From Puia sp. (GTDB lineage: Bacteria > Bacteroidota > Bacteroidia > Chitinophagales > Chitinophagaceae), in assembly GCA_031292515.1 (NCBI GenBank), contig JARLGZ010000068.1:78381-142380 (forward strand): a DNA stretch of 64,000 bases, given 5' to 3'. Positions 8,759 through 16,909 of this stretch are shown in pieces. How positions within the stretch are numbered: the stretch's first letter is position 1; the number at the start of each line of letters is the position of its first letter. The position numbers and the translations under genes are program-made. Below the pieces are notes generated by a model. The model made no database searches and was not told the origin of the DNA. It worked only from the letters and a program-made list of their open reading frames with translations.

Positions 8759-9334
8759 ATGAGATTTCCCGCATCGCATCGTGCTATATCGGCCAGTATC
8801 GTTTTTATGGGTCTCCTTTTTCATGGCCTTGTTTTATCTGCCGCAAAGGTGCCTGTTCCGGTCAAGGCCTACGGCCATATTGCCCTTCCTGCCCGCTTGC
8901 TGGTTTCCGGCCCTCCTCCCGTTTCGCTGCTTGTTTACCCGGGAAACCGAAGGGTCCCCGCCAGTATGGAGGACGATATTTTGCGGTATGTGAATCTTCA
9001 CCGCGATTCCATGGGGCTGAAGCCTTTGCAGATGAACGCCGTAGAGTCCGGGATTGCTGAAAAACACAGCCGGGAGATGGCTTCCGGCAAGACGCCTTTC
9101 GGCCACCAGGGTATCGATCAGCGCATCAAAGCCATCGGGAAGCAGTTGGGGCCGGTGATGGCGGCGGGGGAGAATGTGGCTTATGGCCAGACTACCGCCC
9201 GGGAAGTCGTCAACGAGTGGCTGCACAGTCCCGGTCATCGAAAGAATATCGAAGGCGACTATACCCTGACTGGTATCGGTCTCGCGAATGATTCCAAAGG
9301 AATCCCTTATTATACACAGATCTTCACAAAATAA
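8759..9334 (+). CDS. Exported CAP-domain (SCP-like) protein
   Basis: The protein has 191 residues. A hydrophobic N-terminal segment (about residues 10-28) looks like a signal peptide. From about residue 75 a full CAP domain is present: ILRYVNLHRDSMGL at its start, the histidine in EKHSREMA, GENVAYG, and WLHSPGHRKNI with the second conserved histidine. The His/Glu/His/Glu set of the CAP cavity is therefore visible. Bacterial CAP proteins are secreted and their biochemical role is mostly unknown. Neighbours give no strong hint: fbp is upstream, and an ABC ATPase begins 26 bp downstream on the same strand. Confidence 0.85.
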   Translation: MRFPASHRAISASIVFMGLLFHGLVLSAAKVPVPVKAYGHIALPARLLVSGPPPVSLLVYPGNRRVPASMEDDILRYVNLHRDSMGLKPLQMNAVESGIAEKHSREMASGKTPFGHQGIDQRIKAIGKQLGPVMAAGENVAYGQTTAREVVNEWLHSPGHRKNIEGDYTLTGIGLANDSKGIPYYTQIFTK

Positions 9335-9360
9335 AACAGCTATTTTCGTAAATTGCCCCC

Positions 9361-10128
9361 ATGACAGGCAAAACGATTATTTCGGTTTCCAATCTTACAA
9401 AGAAATACGGTGATTTTGAAGCGGTGAAGGGCATCAGCTTCGAGGTGTTCGAGGGAGAGATCTTTGGGTTACTGGGGCCTAACGGCGCCGGTAAGTCCAC
9501 GACCCTGGAGATCATAGAGACCCTGCGGGAAAAGACCGGTGGAAACGTCCTCGTCGACGGGATCGACCTGGATAAAGACCCCGATTCGATAAAAAAAATA
9601 ATCGGCGTGCAATTGCAGACTTCCGGTTATTATCCGGGCCTCAACCTTTCCGAGCTGATAGAGCTGTTCAGCGGCCTTTATAACCGTCGCATCAACCCGC
9701 TCGAATTGCTGGACACCGTAAACCTGCGGGACAAGGCGAAGGCGCGGTACAAGGAACTGAGTGGAGGACAGAAACAACGTTTCTCGATCGCCACCACGCT
9801 GATCAACCAGCCCAAAATTATCTTCCTGGACGAGCCCACCACCGGCCTCGACCCGCAGGCCCGGAGAAACCTTTGGGAGCTGATCAAGGACATCCGGTCA
9901 AAAGGAACCACCGTGATCATTACGACCCACTATATGGATGAGGCCGAGGTATTGTGTGATCGGGTGGCGATCATCGATTCGGGCAAGATCATCGCCCTCG
10001 ATCCCCCGGACAGGCTTATCGACCGGCTCGTCGCTTCGGGTTTTGAAAGACCCAAAGAAGTAAAGAAGGCGAACCTGGAGGATGTATTCATCAGTCTTAC
10101 CGGCCACAATCTGCGGGCTGAAAATTAA
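9361..10128 (+). CDS. ABC transporter ATP-binding protein
   Basis: The 255-residue ATPase has all motifs: Walker A GPNGAGKST at residues 39-47, signature LSGGQKQR at 133-140, Walker B IIFLDEPT at 153-160 and the switch histidine in TTHYMDEAEVL. The layout resembles the drug/lipid-exporter type (DrrA/NodI-like), whose ATPases end in a short regulatory tail, here ANLEDVFISLTG. No permease gene is adjacent; the next gene is a DinB-family enzyme 11 bp away. The partner membrane protein must be elsewhere, and the substrate cannot be told from the sequence. Confidence 0.92.
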   Translation: MTGKTIISVSNLTKKYGDFEAVKGISFEVFEGEIFGLLGPNGAGKSTTLEIIETLREKTGGNVLVDGIDLDKDPDSIKKIIGVQLQTSGYYPGLNLSELIELFSGLYNRRINPLELLDTVNLRDKAKARYKELSGGQKQRFSIATTLINQPKIIFLDEPTTGLDPQARRNLWELIKDIRSKGTTVIITTHYMDEAEVLCDRVAIIDSGKIIALDPPDRLIDRLVASGFERPKEVKKANLEDVFISLTGHNLRAEN

Positions 10129-10139
10129 AATGACATACT

Positions 10140-10679
10140 ATGAGCGACGTTGCTTCCGACCTGCGCTATCCGATCGGCAAATATGAGCCGAGACCTTTTT
10201 CGACCTCGCTGAAGGAAGAATGGCTGGATACGATCAGGTTTCTTCCTCAATCGCTGGAAAATGCCATCCTGAACCTGGATGAAGAGCAATTGCAGACGCC
10301 CTACAGGGAGGGGGGATGGACCGTGCATCAGTTGGTTCATCACGTCGCCGATAGTCATATCAATGCGTATTGCCGTTTCCGGCTGGGTTTGACCGAAGAC
10401 AAGCCCGTCATAAAACCTTACGAGGAGCAGTTATGGGCGGAACTGAATGATGTCGCGAACATTCCTGTCAATATCTCCATCACCCTGCTGTTTGCCTTGC
10501 ATACCCGCTGGGTTGCCACCCTCAGCGATCTCACGCTTGCCCAGTGGGAGCGGACGGTTGTTCACCCGGCCGGCAACAGGATCATGACGCTTTGGTACCT
10601 TTTGGGCAATTATGCCTGGCATAGCCGGCATCATGTAGCGCATATCACCGCGTTAAGGGAACGGATGGGCTGGTTGTAG
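10140..10679 (+). CDS. YfiT-like DinB-family metal-dependent hydrolase/transferase
   Basis: This 179-residue protein belongs to the DinB/YfiT four-helix family. The N-terminal YPIGKYEPRPF and GGWTVHQLVHHVADSH carry the usual opening and the first metal histidines; the last metal histidines are in YAWHSRHHVAHI. Relatives include bacillithiol S-transferases, but YfiT-type proteins in Bacteroidota may use another thiol, so the substrate is uncertain. It starts 11 bp after the ABC ATPase stop and is probably co-transcribed with it. Its TAG stop at 10677-10679 is the first three bases of a 10-bp tandem repeat. Confidence 0.85.
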   Translation: MSDVASDLRYPIGKYEPRPFSTSLKEEWLDTIRFLPQSLENAILNLDEEQLQTPYREGGWTVHQLVHHVADSHINAYCRFRLGLTEDKPVIKPYEEQLWAELNDVANIPVNISITLLFALHTRWVATLSDLTLAQWERTVVHPAGNRIMTLWYLLGNYAWHSRHHVAHITALRERMGWL

Positions 10680-10796
10680 ACGCGAATAGACGCGAATAGA
10701 CTCGAATAGACGCGAATGGGAGACAGACACGAGTGGGCACTAATCGGAGAAGGGATACGAAGGAACCCGGACTAGAGAGATACGGATAGACGCGAA
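10677..10796. repeat. 10-bp tandem repeat TAGACGCGAA
   Basis: Four head-to-tail copies lie at 10677-10686, 10687-10696, 10697-10706 (one mismatch) and 10707-10716. A further exact copy is at 10787-10796, and looser purine-rich copies lie between. The first TAG is the stop codon of the upstream gene. The 164-bp gap to the Nudix gene holds nothing else recognisable. Confidence 0.85.
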
Positions 10797-10843
10797 GGGG
10801 GGAGATTTTTTAGAAGGGAAGGATTTAACAGATTTTATAATAT

Positions 10844-11401
10844 ATGAAAGACCTTAGCTGGAAGACGCTCTCCTCGGAATATTTGTATGACGACACCTGG
10901 TTCACAATCCGGAAAGATACCTGCCAGGCGAGGGACGGGAAGATCATCTCTCCCTATTATGTGTATGAGTTTCCCACCTGGGTCACCGCCGTGGCGCTCA
11001 CGGAGGATGGCAAGTTCATCCTGGAGAGACAATACCGCCATGCTTTGGGAATAACGGGTTATGAGATCCCGGGTGGTTGTGTGGATGATACCGACCCGTC
11101 CCTGCAGGCGGCCATCGAAAGGGAGTTGCTGGAAGAAACCGGTTACTGTTTCGACCATTATGAGTATCTCGGGCAGACTTCCTCCAATCCCTCTACCAAC
11201 AGCAACTGGATGCATATGTACCTCGCCACTGGAGGAAAGCTGGTCCAGTCGCAGCAATTGGATCACAACGAAGAGATTGAAATTTCTCTTTTTTCATTCG
11301 ATGAGCTGAAACAGTTGATGAAAGAAAACGGGATTGCTCAAAGCATGCACGTCACCACGCTGTTTTATGCGTTGCAAAAATTAGGTAAGATCATTTTTTG
11401 A
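10844..11401 (+). CDS. Nudix hydrolase
   Basis: The protein has 185 residues with a central Nudix fold. The catalytic half of the Nudix box (RELLEETGY) is intact. The first half reads GGCVDDTDPSLQAAIE, one residue longer than canonical and with Asp in place of the first Glu. Relatives with this context hydrolyse ADP-ribose or other nucleoside diphosphate derivatives; the exact substrate is not predictable. The C-terminal half (EEIEISLFSFDELKQLM) is the usual domain close. Its TGA stop at 11399-11401 lies in the first copy of a 16-bp direct repeat. It converges on folC. Confidence 0.85.
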   Translation: MKDLSWKTLSSEYLYDDTWFTIRKDTCQARDGKIISPYYVYEFPTWVTAVALTEDGKFILERQYRHALGITGYEIPGGCVDDTDPSLQAAIERELLEETGYCFDHYEYLGQTSSNPSTNSNWMHMYLATGGKLVQSQQLDHNEEIEISLFSFDELKQLMKENGIAQSMHVTTLFYALQKLGKIIF

Positions 11402-11429
11402 GAAGGCTGCCGATTGAGAAGGCTGCCGG
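11398..11429. repeat. 16-bp tandem duplication at the end of the Nudix gene
   Basis: TTGAGAAGGCTGCCGA at 11398-11413 is followed directly by a copy at 11414-11429 differing only in the last base. The first copy contains the TGA stop of the Nudix gene. Confidence 0.8.
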
Positions 11430-11436
11430 GAGCTGC

Positions 11437-12726
11437 TTATACCTCGACCTCTCCGACGATGAATACGCTGCCGCAGACAACGATGAGGTCTCTGGGACCT
11501 GCGTGGCTTTGTGCTGCGCGGAGGGCTTCCGCGACGGTGGGATAGGAGCGGCCTTTCAACCCCAGAGACTGTGCTTTGTCCGCCAGTTGGTCTTCGGGAA
11601 GCGCACGGGGAATCTGGGCCCTCGTGAAATAATAATTGGCCTGTTTTGGCAGGAGCGCCAGCACCCGGTCGGTCTCCTTGTCTCTGACCATCCCGAATAC
11701 GATATGGAGTTCTTCGTGATCGGTGAGTTCGATTTGCCGGACCAATGATCTTATGCCGTCTTCGTTGTGAGCGACGTCGAGAGCGATCGTGGGATGTTCC
11801 CGGATGATCTCCCAGCGGCCGTGGAGACCGGTCGTCTTCCTCACCTGTTTCAGCGCCTTTTGTACATGCTGCCGGCTGATATTCCATCCCCGGTCCTGCA
11901 GGATCCGTACGGCTTCCAGGACGGTGACGAGGTTCTTCGTCTGGTAGATGCCCGGCAGGTCCAGCTCGTAATATTCTTTGTCAATGGAATCGGCCGTGGT
12001 CACTTCGGCTACCAGGTGGCGGTGTTCGAATCTCCAGTCCCCGATGAAACGGATCCGGTCCGCGAAATACAAAGGCGCCTGCGCGCCTGCCGCCACTTCT
12101 TCGAATACGAGCTGTGTCCCGAGGTGGGATTCGCCGACTACGACGGGAGTGCGGTATTTGATGATGCCGGCTTTTTCGAAAGCGATCTTATCGAGCGTAT
12201 CGCCCAGCAGGCTCATATGATCATACCCGATATTGGTGATGACGGATAGTTCGGGCCGGATGATATTGGTGCTGTCCAGCCTGCCGCCCAACCCTACTTC
12301 GATGATGGCGATGTCGACCTGTTCGGTGGCGAAATATTCGAAGGCCATTGCCACGGTGACTTCAAAAAAAGAGGGCTCTATTTCTTCCGATAGCTCATGG
12401 ATACGTTGTACAAAATCGACGACGAAGTCTTCGCGGACCATCTCTCCGTTTATCCGGATCCTTTCCCGGAAGTCCTTGAGATGCGGGGATGTGTAGAGCC
12501 CGGTCTTATAGCCTGCCGCCTGGAAGATCGCCGCAAGCATATGGCTGGTGGATCCCTTGCCATTGGTCCCGGCGATATGGACGGCCCTGAACTTCTCCTG
12601 CGGATCGCCGATAGAATGGCAGAGGGCCAGGGTGTTTGTAAGATCTTTTTTGTAGGCAGCCGCTCCGATACGGCTGAAAACCGGCAATTTATTAAACAGG
12701 TAGTGAATCGCTTGCTGATAATCCAT
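11437..12726 (-). CDS. folC: Bifunctional dihydrofolate/folylpolyglutamate synthase
   Basis: The Mur-ligase-type enzyme adds glutamate to dihydropteroate and to folates using ATP. With the start at 12726 (MDYQQAIHYL) the protein has 429 residues, normal for FolC. The P-loop GTNGKGSTSHM near residues 50-60 and the downstream NIGYDHMSLLGDTLDKIAFEKAG (split here as NIGYDHMSLLG and IAFEKAG) are diagnostic. An upstream ATG at 12756 in the same frame exists, but a consensus -7 element overlaps it at 12754-12761, so transcription probably begins inside that extension and 12726 is preferred. It converges on the Nudix gene. Confidence 0.94.
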   Translation of the reverse strand: MDYQQAIHYLFNKLPVFSRIGAAAYKKDLTNTLALCHSIGDPQEKFRAVHIAGTNGKGSTSHMLAAIFQAAGYKTGLYTSPHLKDFRERIRINGEMVREDFVVDFVQRIHELSEEIEPSFFEVTVAMAFEYFATEQVDIAIIEVGLGGRLDSTNIIRPELSVITNIGYDHMSLLGDTLDKIAFEKAGIIKYRTPVVVGESHLGTQLVFEEVAAGAQAPLYFADRIRFIGDWRFEHRHLVAEVTTADSIDKEYYELDLPGIYQTKNLVTVLEAVRILQDRGWNISRQHVQKALKQVRKTTGLHGRWEIIREHPTIALDVAHNEDGIRSLVRQIELTDHEELHIVFGMVRDKETDRVLALLPKQANYYFTRAQIPRALPEDQLADKAQSLGLKGRSYPTVAEALRAAQSHAGPRDLIVVCGSVFIVGEVEV

Positions 12727-12753
12727 AAGGGAGTACTCCAATGATAGGGATCG

Positions 12754-12761
12754 CAAAGCTA
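12754..12761 (-). promoter_or_regulatory. -7 element for folC
   Basis: The minus strand reads TAGCTTTG (exact TAnnTTTG), 27 bp upstream of the chosen start at 12726. It argues against the longer start at 12756. Confidence 0.45.
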
Positions 12762-12792
12762 AGGCATCTTTTGCGGATTTTTGAAAGAGGAC

Positions 12793-13668
12793 TTAGTCCT
12801 TCACCTTGAAGTTGAAAATGAGAGTTCCGACGGATTCGTCGCTGCCCGCCGTGAATTTGACCTGTTTGGCCTTTCGGAGAGCAATGGCTTTCATGGATCC
12901 GTCAGACGTGGTGGATCCACGGGGTTGGTAATCGGCATCGGTTACATTTCCGTTTGCGTCCACATGAACGTCGACGGCTACTTTGGCATTCTGGTTGAAG
13001 TCATCGGTAAACGAGGGAGTTGCGGCGATTCTTCTGCCCTGCAGCCCTCTTGATATGGCAACTCCTGAATTCCCGTTGCCGCCGCCGGTATAAGATTTCG
13101 AGTTGGGATCTCCGCCGGGCCTTCCCTGGTCTCCGTGGCCGCCGGCTACGCCCTCGCTGCCGCCGGGTTTGTAGTCATCGGCGTCGTTGCCACCGGTCCC
13201 GTTGCCGTTGACCCCATGGAAAAGTGCCTTCGGGCGGGGCTTAACCGGAGCCGGAGGCGCTTCCGTCTTGACGATCTTGACGGGTTTGGCCTTCAGGACT
13301 TCCTTATCGGGTAATTTCGTTGCATTGGGTTTTGTGATAGCGGGCTTTTTGATGACGGGGGCTTCTTCCGTTTGCTTGTCGTCGGTCTCTACATCCTTTG
13401 TTGCCTCTTTGGCGACCACCGCTTTGGCGGGAGCGGTATATTTTTCTTCGTCATGCGCGGCAGGTTTGCCGGGCAGGTAGGGTTGATCGGAGCCCATGCC
13501 CTGATCGCTGTTGCCGAGGTTCACCTCGATGCCGTCTTCCACCACGGGAGGGGGTTGTACGGGGTGCGTCCAGCTTACGTAGATAAACAGGATCGCGAGC
13601 AGCACACATATCAAAAGCGTGTAGCCGGAAGCTTTTATATTTTTCTCTGATTCGAAGCGATCTGTCAT
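12793..13668 (-). CDS. TonB-like energy-transducing protein
   Basis: The 291-residue protein has one N-terminal membrane segment (about residues 14-33). A long Pro/Lys/Glu/Ala-rich periplasmic linker and a Gly/Asn-rich stretch follow. The C-terminal domain (about 215-291: AVDVHVDANGNVTDADYQP, then KQVKFTAGS) resembles the TonB C-terminal fold. TonB links the ExbB-ExbD motor to outer-membrane receptors. No exbB or exbD gene is next to it, though a TonB-dependent receptor lies at 42.2 kb. A -7 element with a TTG about 21 bp away lies upstream. Assignment rests on architecture, so a role other than classical TonB is possible. Confidence 0.75.
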   Translation of the reverse strand: MTDRFESEKNIKASGYTLLICVLLAILFIYVSWTHPVQPPPVVEDGIEVNLGNSDQGMGSDQPYLPGKPAAHDEEKYTAPAKAVVAKEATKDVETDDKQTEEAPVIKKPAITKPNATKLPDKEVLKAKPVKIVKTEAPPAPVKPRPKALFHGVNGNGTGGNDADDYKPGGSEGVAGGHGDQGRPGGDPNSKSYTGGGNGNSGVAISRGLQGRRIAATPSFTDDFNQNAKVAVDVHVDANGNVTDADYQPRGSTTSDGSMKAIALRKAKQVKFTAGSDESVGTLIFNFKVKD

Positions 13669-13747
13669 ATCGAATTTGTTCAGGCTATCATGAATCCCGT
13701 CTGTGATCTGTACGGACGGGTTATGCGGGTCCGGTCATCAGACCCTG

Positions 13748-13779
13748 CAAATTTACCATTTTATTAGCCTATCCTGCAA
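13748..13779 (-). promoter_or_regulatory. Promoter for the TonB-like gene
   Basis: On the minus strand, TAAATTTG (13748-13755) matches the -7 consensus, with TTG at 13777-13779 and a 21-bp spacer. It lies 79 bp before the start. Confidence 0.5.
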
Positions 13780-13826
13780 CAAATTAAGGGCTGATTGCGG
13801 GGAATAGATCCTGTAAAAATGTTAAA

Positions 13827-14000
13827 TTATCCCCTTCTGTATTTCAGCGGGTAATGGATATCATACGCGGTCTCATACCCTGCGTCTGAAACGATGGCCA
13901 ATCTTCTTTTCTGTTTTTGCCTGTTGACCAGCCAGAGGGCGGTGGCGCCTGCAAGCAGCGTTATGAAAGCGGTGAGGACGACGAGTTGTGATTTTTTCAT
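13827..14000 (-). CDS. 57-residue single-pass membrane protein
   Basis: The frame starting MKKSQLVVLTAF at 14000 encodes one hydrophobic helix (residues 5-22) followed by a basic stretch (NRQKQKRRL) and a short soluble tail, so N-out/C-in or the reverse is not decidable. I do not recognise a family. Its ATG overlaps the TGA that now ends the upstream dehydrogenase frame (ATGA). Before the frameshift in that gene, the stop would have been about 85 bp away. A longer start at 14042 is in frame, but the Lys-Lys start at 14000 looks more natural. Confidence 0.5.
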   Translation of the reverse strand: MKKSQLVVLTAFITLLAGATALWLVNRQKQKRRLAIVSDAGYETAYDIHYPLKYRRG

Positions 14001-14806
14001 GATGCCATTCTTTGCCGTTTGAATAAGCAAGGAAAATGCCAAAAAAAGGGCTGCGTGCTCAATGCCGGCTGATCCGGGGATGCTAGCCTATCCGGTGGTA
14101 TATGAAATCCGGCATCCATTTGAACAGTTTGGCGATCAGCCAGCCACCATCTCCGGGTGATATAGACCCGCCATTTCTTTTTTTCCAATGCCTGGTAGAT
14201 CTGCCGGGCGGCTTTTGCCGGGGGAGCTACCCAGAACTTCTTGTCTCCTTTAGCCATCTGCGTGTCTACAAAACCGGGCTGTATGTCGGTGATATGGATT
14301 TCCGGCAGCTTCATCATCCTGGTCTTTATATGGAGCCCTTCGAAATAGGCGCTCTGGAAGGCTTTGCTGGCGCTGTAAGCCGGGGCCATTCCGTTGCCTC
14401 GAATAGAGGCGATCGACGAGGTGGTAGCCAGGTGACCATGCCCCTGGCGCACGAAATAGTTAAAGGCATAGTTGGAGATCTCTATAAAGCCATTCACGTT
14501 GGTGTCGACGGTGATCTTGTCGGTAGCCCAATCCAGGTCCTTTTTTGCCTCCCCGAAGCCTGAGTTGTAGATCAGCAGGTCGAGGCCTCCTAATTTCCGG
14601 ATTAACGATTCGAGGTGGACGATATTTCCGGTCCCGGTGACATCGAAACATTCGGTGACGAACCGGTTCGGATATTCCAGTTGAAGCAGGTATAAGAGGT
14701 CTTGTCTGCGGCCGGTGATGCCGACGAAATGCCCCGCCCCGGCATAGAGCCTCGCCAGTTCTTTTCCGATACCCGAACTGGCACCCACGATAATGACTTT
14801 TTGCAT
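13997..14806 (-). CDS. Short-chain dehydrogenase/reductase, C-terminus altered by frameshift
   Basis: The Rossmann NAD(P)-binding motif GASSGIG (residues 8-14), the NSGFG segment, catalytic Ser131 and YSASK (Tyr144, Lys148) mark a classical SDR. The open frame gives 269 residues, but the last 46 do not look like an SDR end. Plus-strand AGCC is duplicated at 14138-14145. Removing one copy restores WWLIAKLFKWMPDFIYHRIG and a stop at 14083-14085, which is the expected family C-terminus (239 residues). The duplication therefore causes a +1 shift near residue 222. The catalytic core is intact, so the product may still work. Substrate unknown. It lies just downstream of a radical SAM gene on the same strand. 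Confidence 0.8.
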   Translation of the reverse strand: MQKVIIVGASSGIGKELARLYAGAGHFVGITGRRQDLLYLLQLEYPNRFVTECFDVTGTGNIVHLESLIRKLGGLDLLIYNSGFGEAKKDLDWATDKITVDTNVNGFIEISNYAFNYFVRQGHGHLATTSSIASIRGNGMAPAYSASKAFQSAYFEGLHIKTRMMKLPEIHITDIQPGFVDTQMAKGDKKFWVAPPAKAARQIYQALEKKKWRVYITRRWWLADRQTVQMDAGFHIPPDRLASPDQPALSTQPFFWHFPCLFKRQRMAS

Positions 14807-14833
14807 GGAGACTAAAATAAGAAAGATAAGTCG

Positions 14834-16141
14834 TCAATGAGCAAAATCGGCTTCATACTTTCCCCTGATCCTTTCCATCGGCGGGTTGAAATAGCCGAAT
14901 TTTACCTGCGGGAACTCTTCGTGGATCAGCTCCATTAACTGGTTTACGCCGATGAACTCCCCGGTGTCCGTGACGCCGATGCGTCCGAGATACCAATCCG
15001 GATCGATGTTGAAATTGCGCCATTGTATCATCGTAAGATCCGTTTCCCGGATGAGTTTGCGCAGGGCCTCATATTCTTCGACGCTATCGGTCATGCCGGG
15101 GAACACAAAATAGTTGATGGATGCCCACCCTCCGTGGTTCCGCACGACTTTAAGGCTTTCGACGATGTCTTCGAAACGGTAATTGTTGGGACGGTAATAG
15201 GCCTCGTAGATGTTGCTGCGGGCGGAGTTGGTACTTACCCGGATGGAGTTCAGCCCCGCTTCGCAAAGCGCCTGCACGGCAGCCGGCTTGCTTCCGTTGG
15301 TGTTGATATTGATGCTCCCGCGGGAGGTATGTTTGCGTATCTGGAGGATGGCTTCGCGGATGGTCTCCCACATCAGCAGGGGCTCTCCCTCACAGCCCTG
15401 GCCGAAGCTGACGATAGGGTAAGGGGCGGTTTGCAGGTGCGGGACGGTGAATTCGATGATCTCCTCGGCCGAGGGTTTAAAAGTGAGCCTGTCCTGGGTG
15501 GAGGTGATGGTTTCTTCCTGCGGCTGGAACGAGATGCAACCCAGGCAATTGGCATTACAGGCCGGTGAGGTCGGGACCGGGCATTCCCATCTTCCCATAA
15601 AATAGTTTCTTGCGGCGGGGCAGTGGTAGGTGAGGCAACAGTTCTCCGCGAGATGTTTCACCAGCCGGTTGTGCGGAAAGGCTTTGAGATATTGGTCGAC
15701 CCCTTCCCGGATCCTGTCCCAATCGTATCCCTTTCCTTCCTGACGGATATCCTGTTCTATCCGGACGGCGGGCACATAGAATTTGTCGTCCAGCCAGCCT
15801 GCGGCGGTATAACAGAAAAGGGGCAGGGTGGGAGCGTCTTTCCCGGTCTCATAGGCGGACAGATAGAGCCCGGTGTGGGCGGGAGGGATGAAGGCGGCGA
15901 CGGCCCATCCTTTCTCGCAAAGGCGCATTTCCCCGGTTATCGTATCGATTCCGATACCCCGGCGTCCGGGCAGCTCGTAAAGGCTGCCCCCATCGGGTAA
16001 GCCGATCCAGTCTTCCACGGGGACAGGCAGCGCGTCCCAGCCGCTGCGGCCGGTCACATACAGCGAAGTGTCTTCAAAAATATTCCCTTTCCCGTCCGAA
16101 TAGAGGATGTAGGGGGATCGTGTCAGTGGCGGCGGCATCAT
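14834..16141 (-). CDS. Radical SAM protein of unknown substrate
   Basis: In this 435-residue protein the iron-sulfur motif CNANCLGC (CxxxCxxC) lies near residue 193. It follows an N-terminal domain of about 170 residues with no recognised fold. Downstream, SFGQGCEGEPLL resembles the GGE-type SAM-binding segment, and ININTNG and SINYFVFPGMTD are later strands of the radical SAM barrel. No second cluster-binding Cys motif is obvious, so it is not clearly a SPASM protein. It begins 38 bp after the membrane-protein gene upstream, across a hairpin-forming repeat, and precedes the SDR by 27 bp, so an SDR/radical-SAM unit is plausible. The substrate cannot be inferred. Confidence 0.85.
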   Translation of the reverse strand: MMPPPLTRSPYILYSDGKGNIFEDTSLYVTGRSGWDALPVPVEDWIGLPDGGSLYELPGRRGIGIDTITGEMRLCEKGWAVAAFIPPAHTGLYLSAYETGKDAPTLPLFCYTAAGWLDDKFYVPAVRIEQDIRQEGKGYDWDRIREGVDQYLKAFPHNRLVKHLAENCCLTYHCPAARNYFMGRWECPVPTSPACNANCLGCISFQPQEETITSTQDRLTFKPSAEEIIEFTVPHLQTAPYPIVSFGQGCEGEPLLMWETIREAILQIRKHTSRGSININTNGSKPAAVQALCEAGLNSIRVSTNSARSNIYEAYYRPNNYRFEDIVESLKVVRNHGGWASINYFVFPGMTDSVEEYEALRKLIRETDLTMIQWRNFNIDPDWYLGRIGVTDTGEFIGVNQLMELIHEEFPQVKFGYFNPPMERIRGKYEADFAH

Positions 16142-16151
16142 AATCTGATTT

Positions 16152-16181
16152 TAGTGAGTAGTCCGTAGTAAGTACTCACTA
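16152..16181. repeat. AGTGAGTAGT-type repeat forming a hairpin
   Basis: TAGTGAGTA (16152-16160) pairs exactly with TACTCACTA (16173-16181) over a 12-nt loop. The 16-mer GTGAGTAGTCCGTAGT (16154-16169) recurs exactly at 39976-39991. The TAG stop of the upstream minus-strand gene (16179-16181) is inside the right arm. Confidence 0.7.
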
Positions 16182-16784
16182 CTGACTTTTTAGATAATGC
16201 CTGCAAAATTCGTGAATTTGTTCGAGTTCTTCGGCATCAAGATTTTTCCGGAAGTCAAAATGAAGGGTTTTGTCCAGAGAAGTCTCGATCCGGATGGAAT
16301 CGCGGGCGGCGTCCACCCCGTTGATATGGGTCCAGATAAAAAACCGGCTTTCGGGGATTCCGGGCACGGTGACGCCCGTGTGGTGAAAGGAGAGGTATTC
16401 TTCGGCGCCCCGGCTTATTTTGTTTTCGCAATACAGGAGGTATCCATAGGCAATACTAAGGCTCAGATGAATGCCCGCGGAAAGCCAGTTGCCTGCCAGG
16501 AGCAGCGTGACGCCGATGCCCAGGAAGAAAAGGAGTTCTACCACGCGAAAAAACAGGTTCACCCGCGGAAGTTGCGTCAGGGTGTCCCTGCCGACGAGTA
16601 CCAGGATGAAGATATCCAAAGAGATGAGCAACTGGCACCAGAAATATACGGGCGCCGATTCGGGCTGGTTCATATGACTGATCGCGTGCGAGAGGATCAG
16701 CAGGCCTGCGGCGACGTGGAGCCAGCTTCCGGAACGTTTTAGTTTCTCAAACGCGGGATGAACGATGGGAAGGGATAGTGAGTT
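16179..16784 (-). CDS. Membrane protein with C-terminal module shared with its neighbour
   Basis: I do not recognise the family. Starting at MNSLSLPIVH (16784), 201 residues are encoded; an in-frame ATG at 16844 would add 20 residues, but that part contains a tandem repeat and looks non-coding. Four hydrophobic helices fill residues 20-115. The soluble tail reads FFIWTHINGV, then LHFDFRKN and EQIHEFCRHYL. The same pattern (hydrophobic-W-x-x-hydrophobic-N, then Leu/Phe-Asp-Phe, then E-x-x-EFCR-like end) occurs in the next gene upstream, suggesting a diverged duplication. It resembles membrane proteins with a PH-like tail, but that is a guess. Confidence 0.65.
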   Translation of the reverse strand, partial: NSLSLPIVHPAFEKLKRSGSWLHVAAGLLILSHAISHMNQPESAPVYFWCQLLISLDIFILVLVGRDTLTQLPRVNLFFRVVELLFFLGIGVTLLLAGNWLSAGIHLSLSIAYGYLLYCENKISRGAEEYLSFHHTGVTVPGIPESRFFIWTHINGVDAARDSIRIETSLDKTLHFDFRKNLDAEELEQIHEFCRHYLKSQ

Positions 16785-16821
16785 CATGCAGCAGTAATTT
16801 AAGCTGTGAGTGTCATTTTGT

Positions 16822-16847
16822 GAATTTCCATAAAGAATTTCCATAAA
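16822..16847. repeat. 13-bp tandem duplication
   Basis: GAATTTCCATAAA occurs twice head-to-tail at 16822-16834 and 16835-16847, in the gap between the two membrane-protein genes. Confidence 0.8.
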
Positions 16848-16909
16848 AAAGAGGAAAAAGTCGAAAAGGACGGTGTCGGGGGCTTAAAGGAATCAGGGGG
16901 AAACGAAGG

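Noticed and set aside
10677..10796. CRISPR array
   Set aside because: The 10-bp units are directly contiguous without spacers and there are no cas genes.
12727..12756. Longer folC start at 12756
   Set aside because: A -7 element overlaps that start codon, and the added ten residues do not match the family N-terminus.
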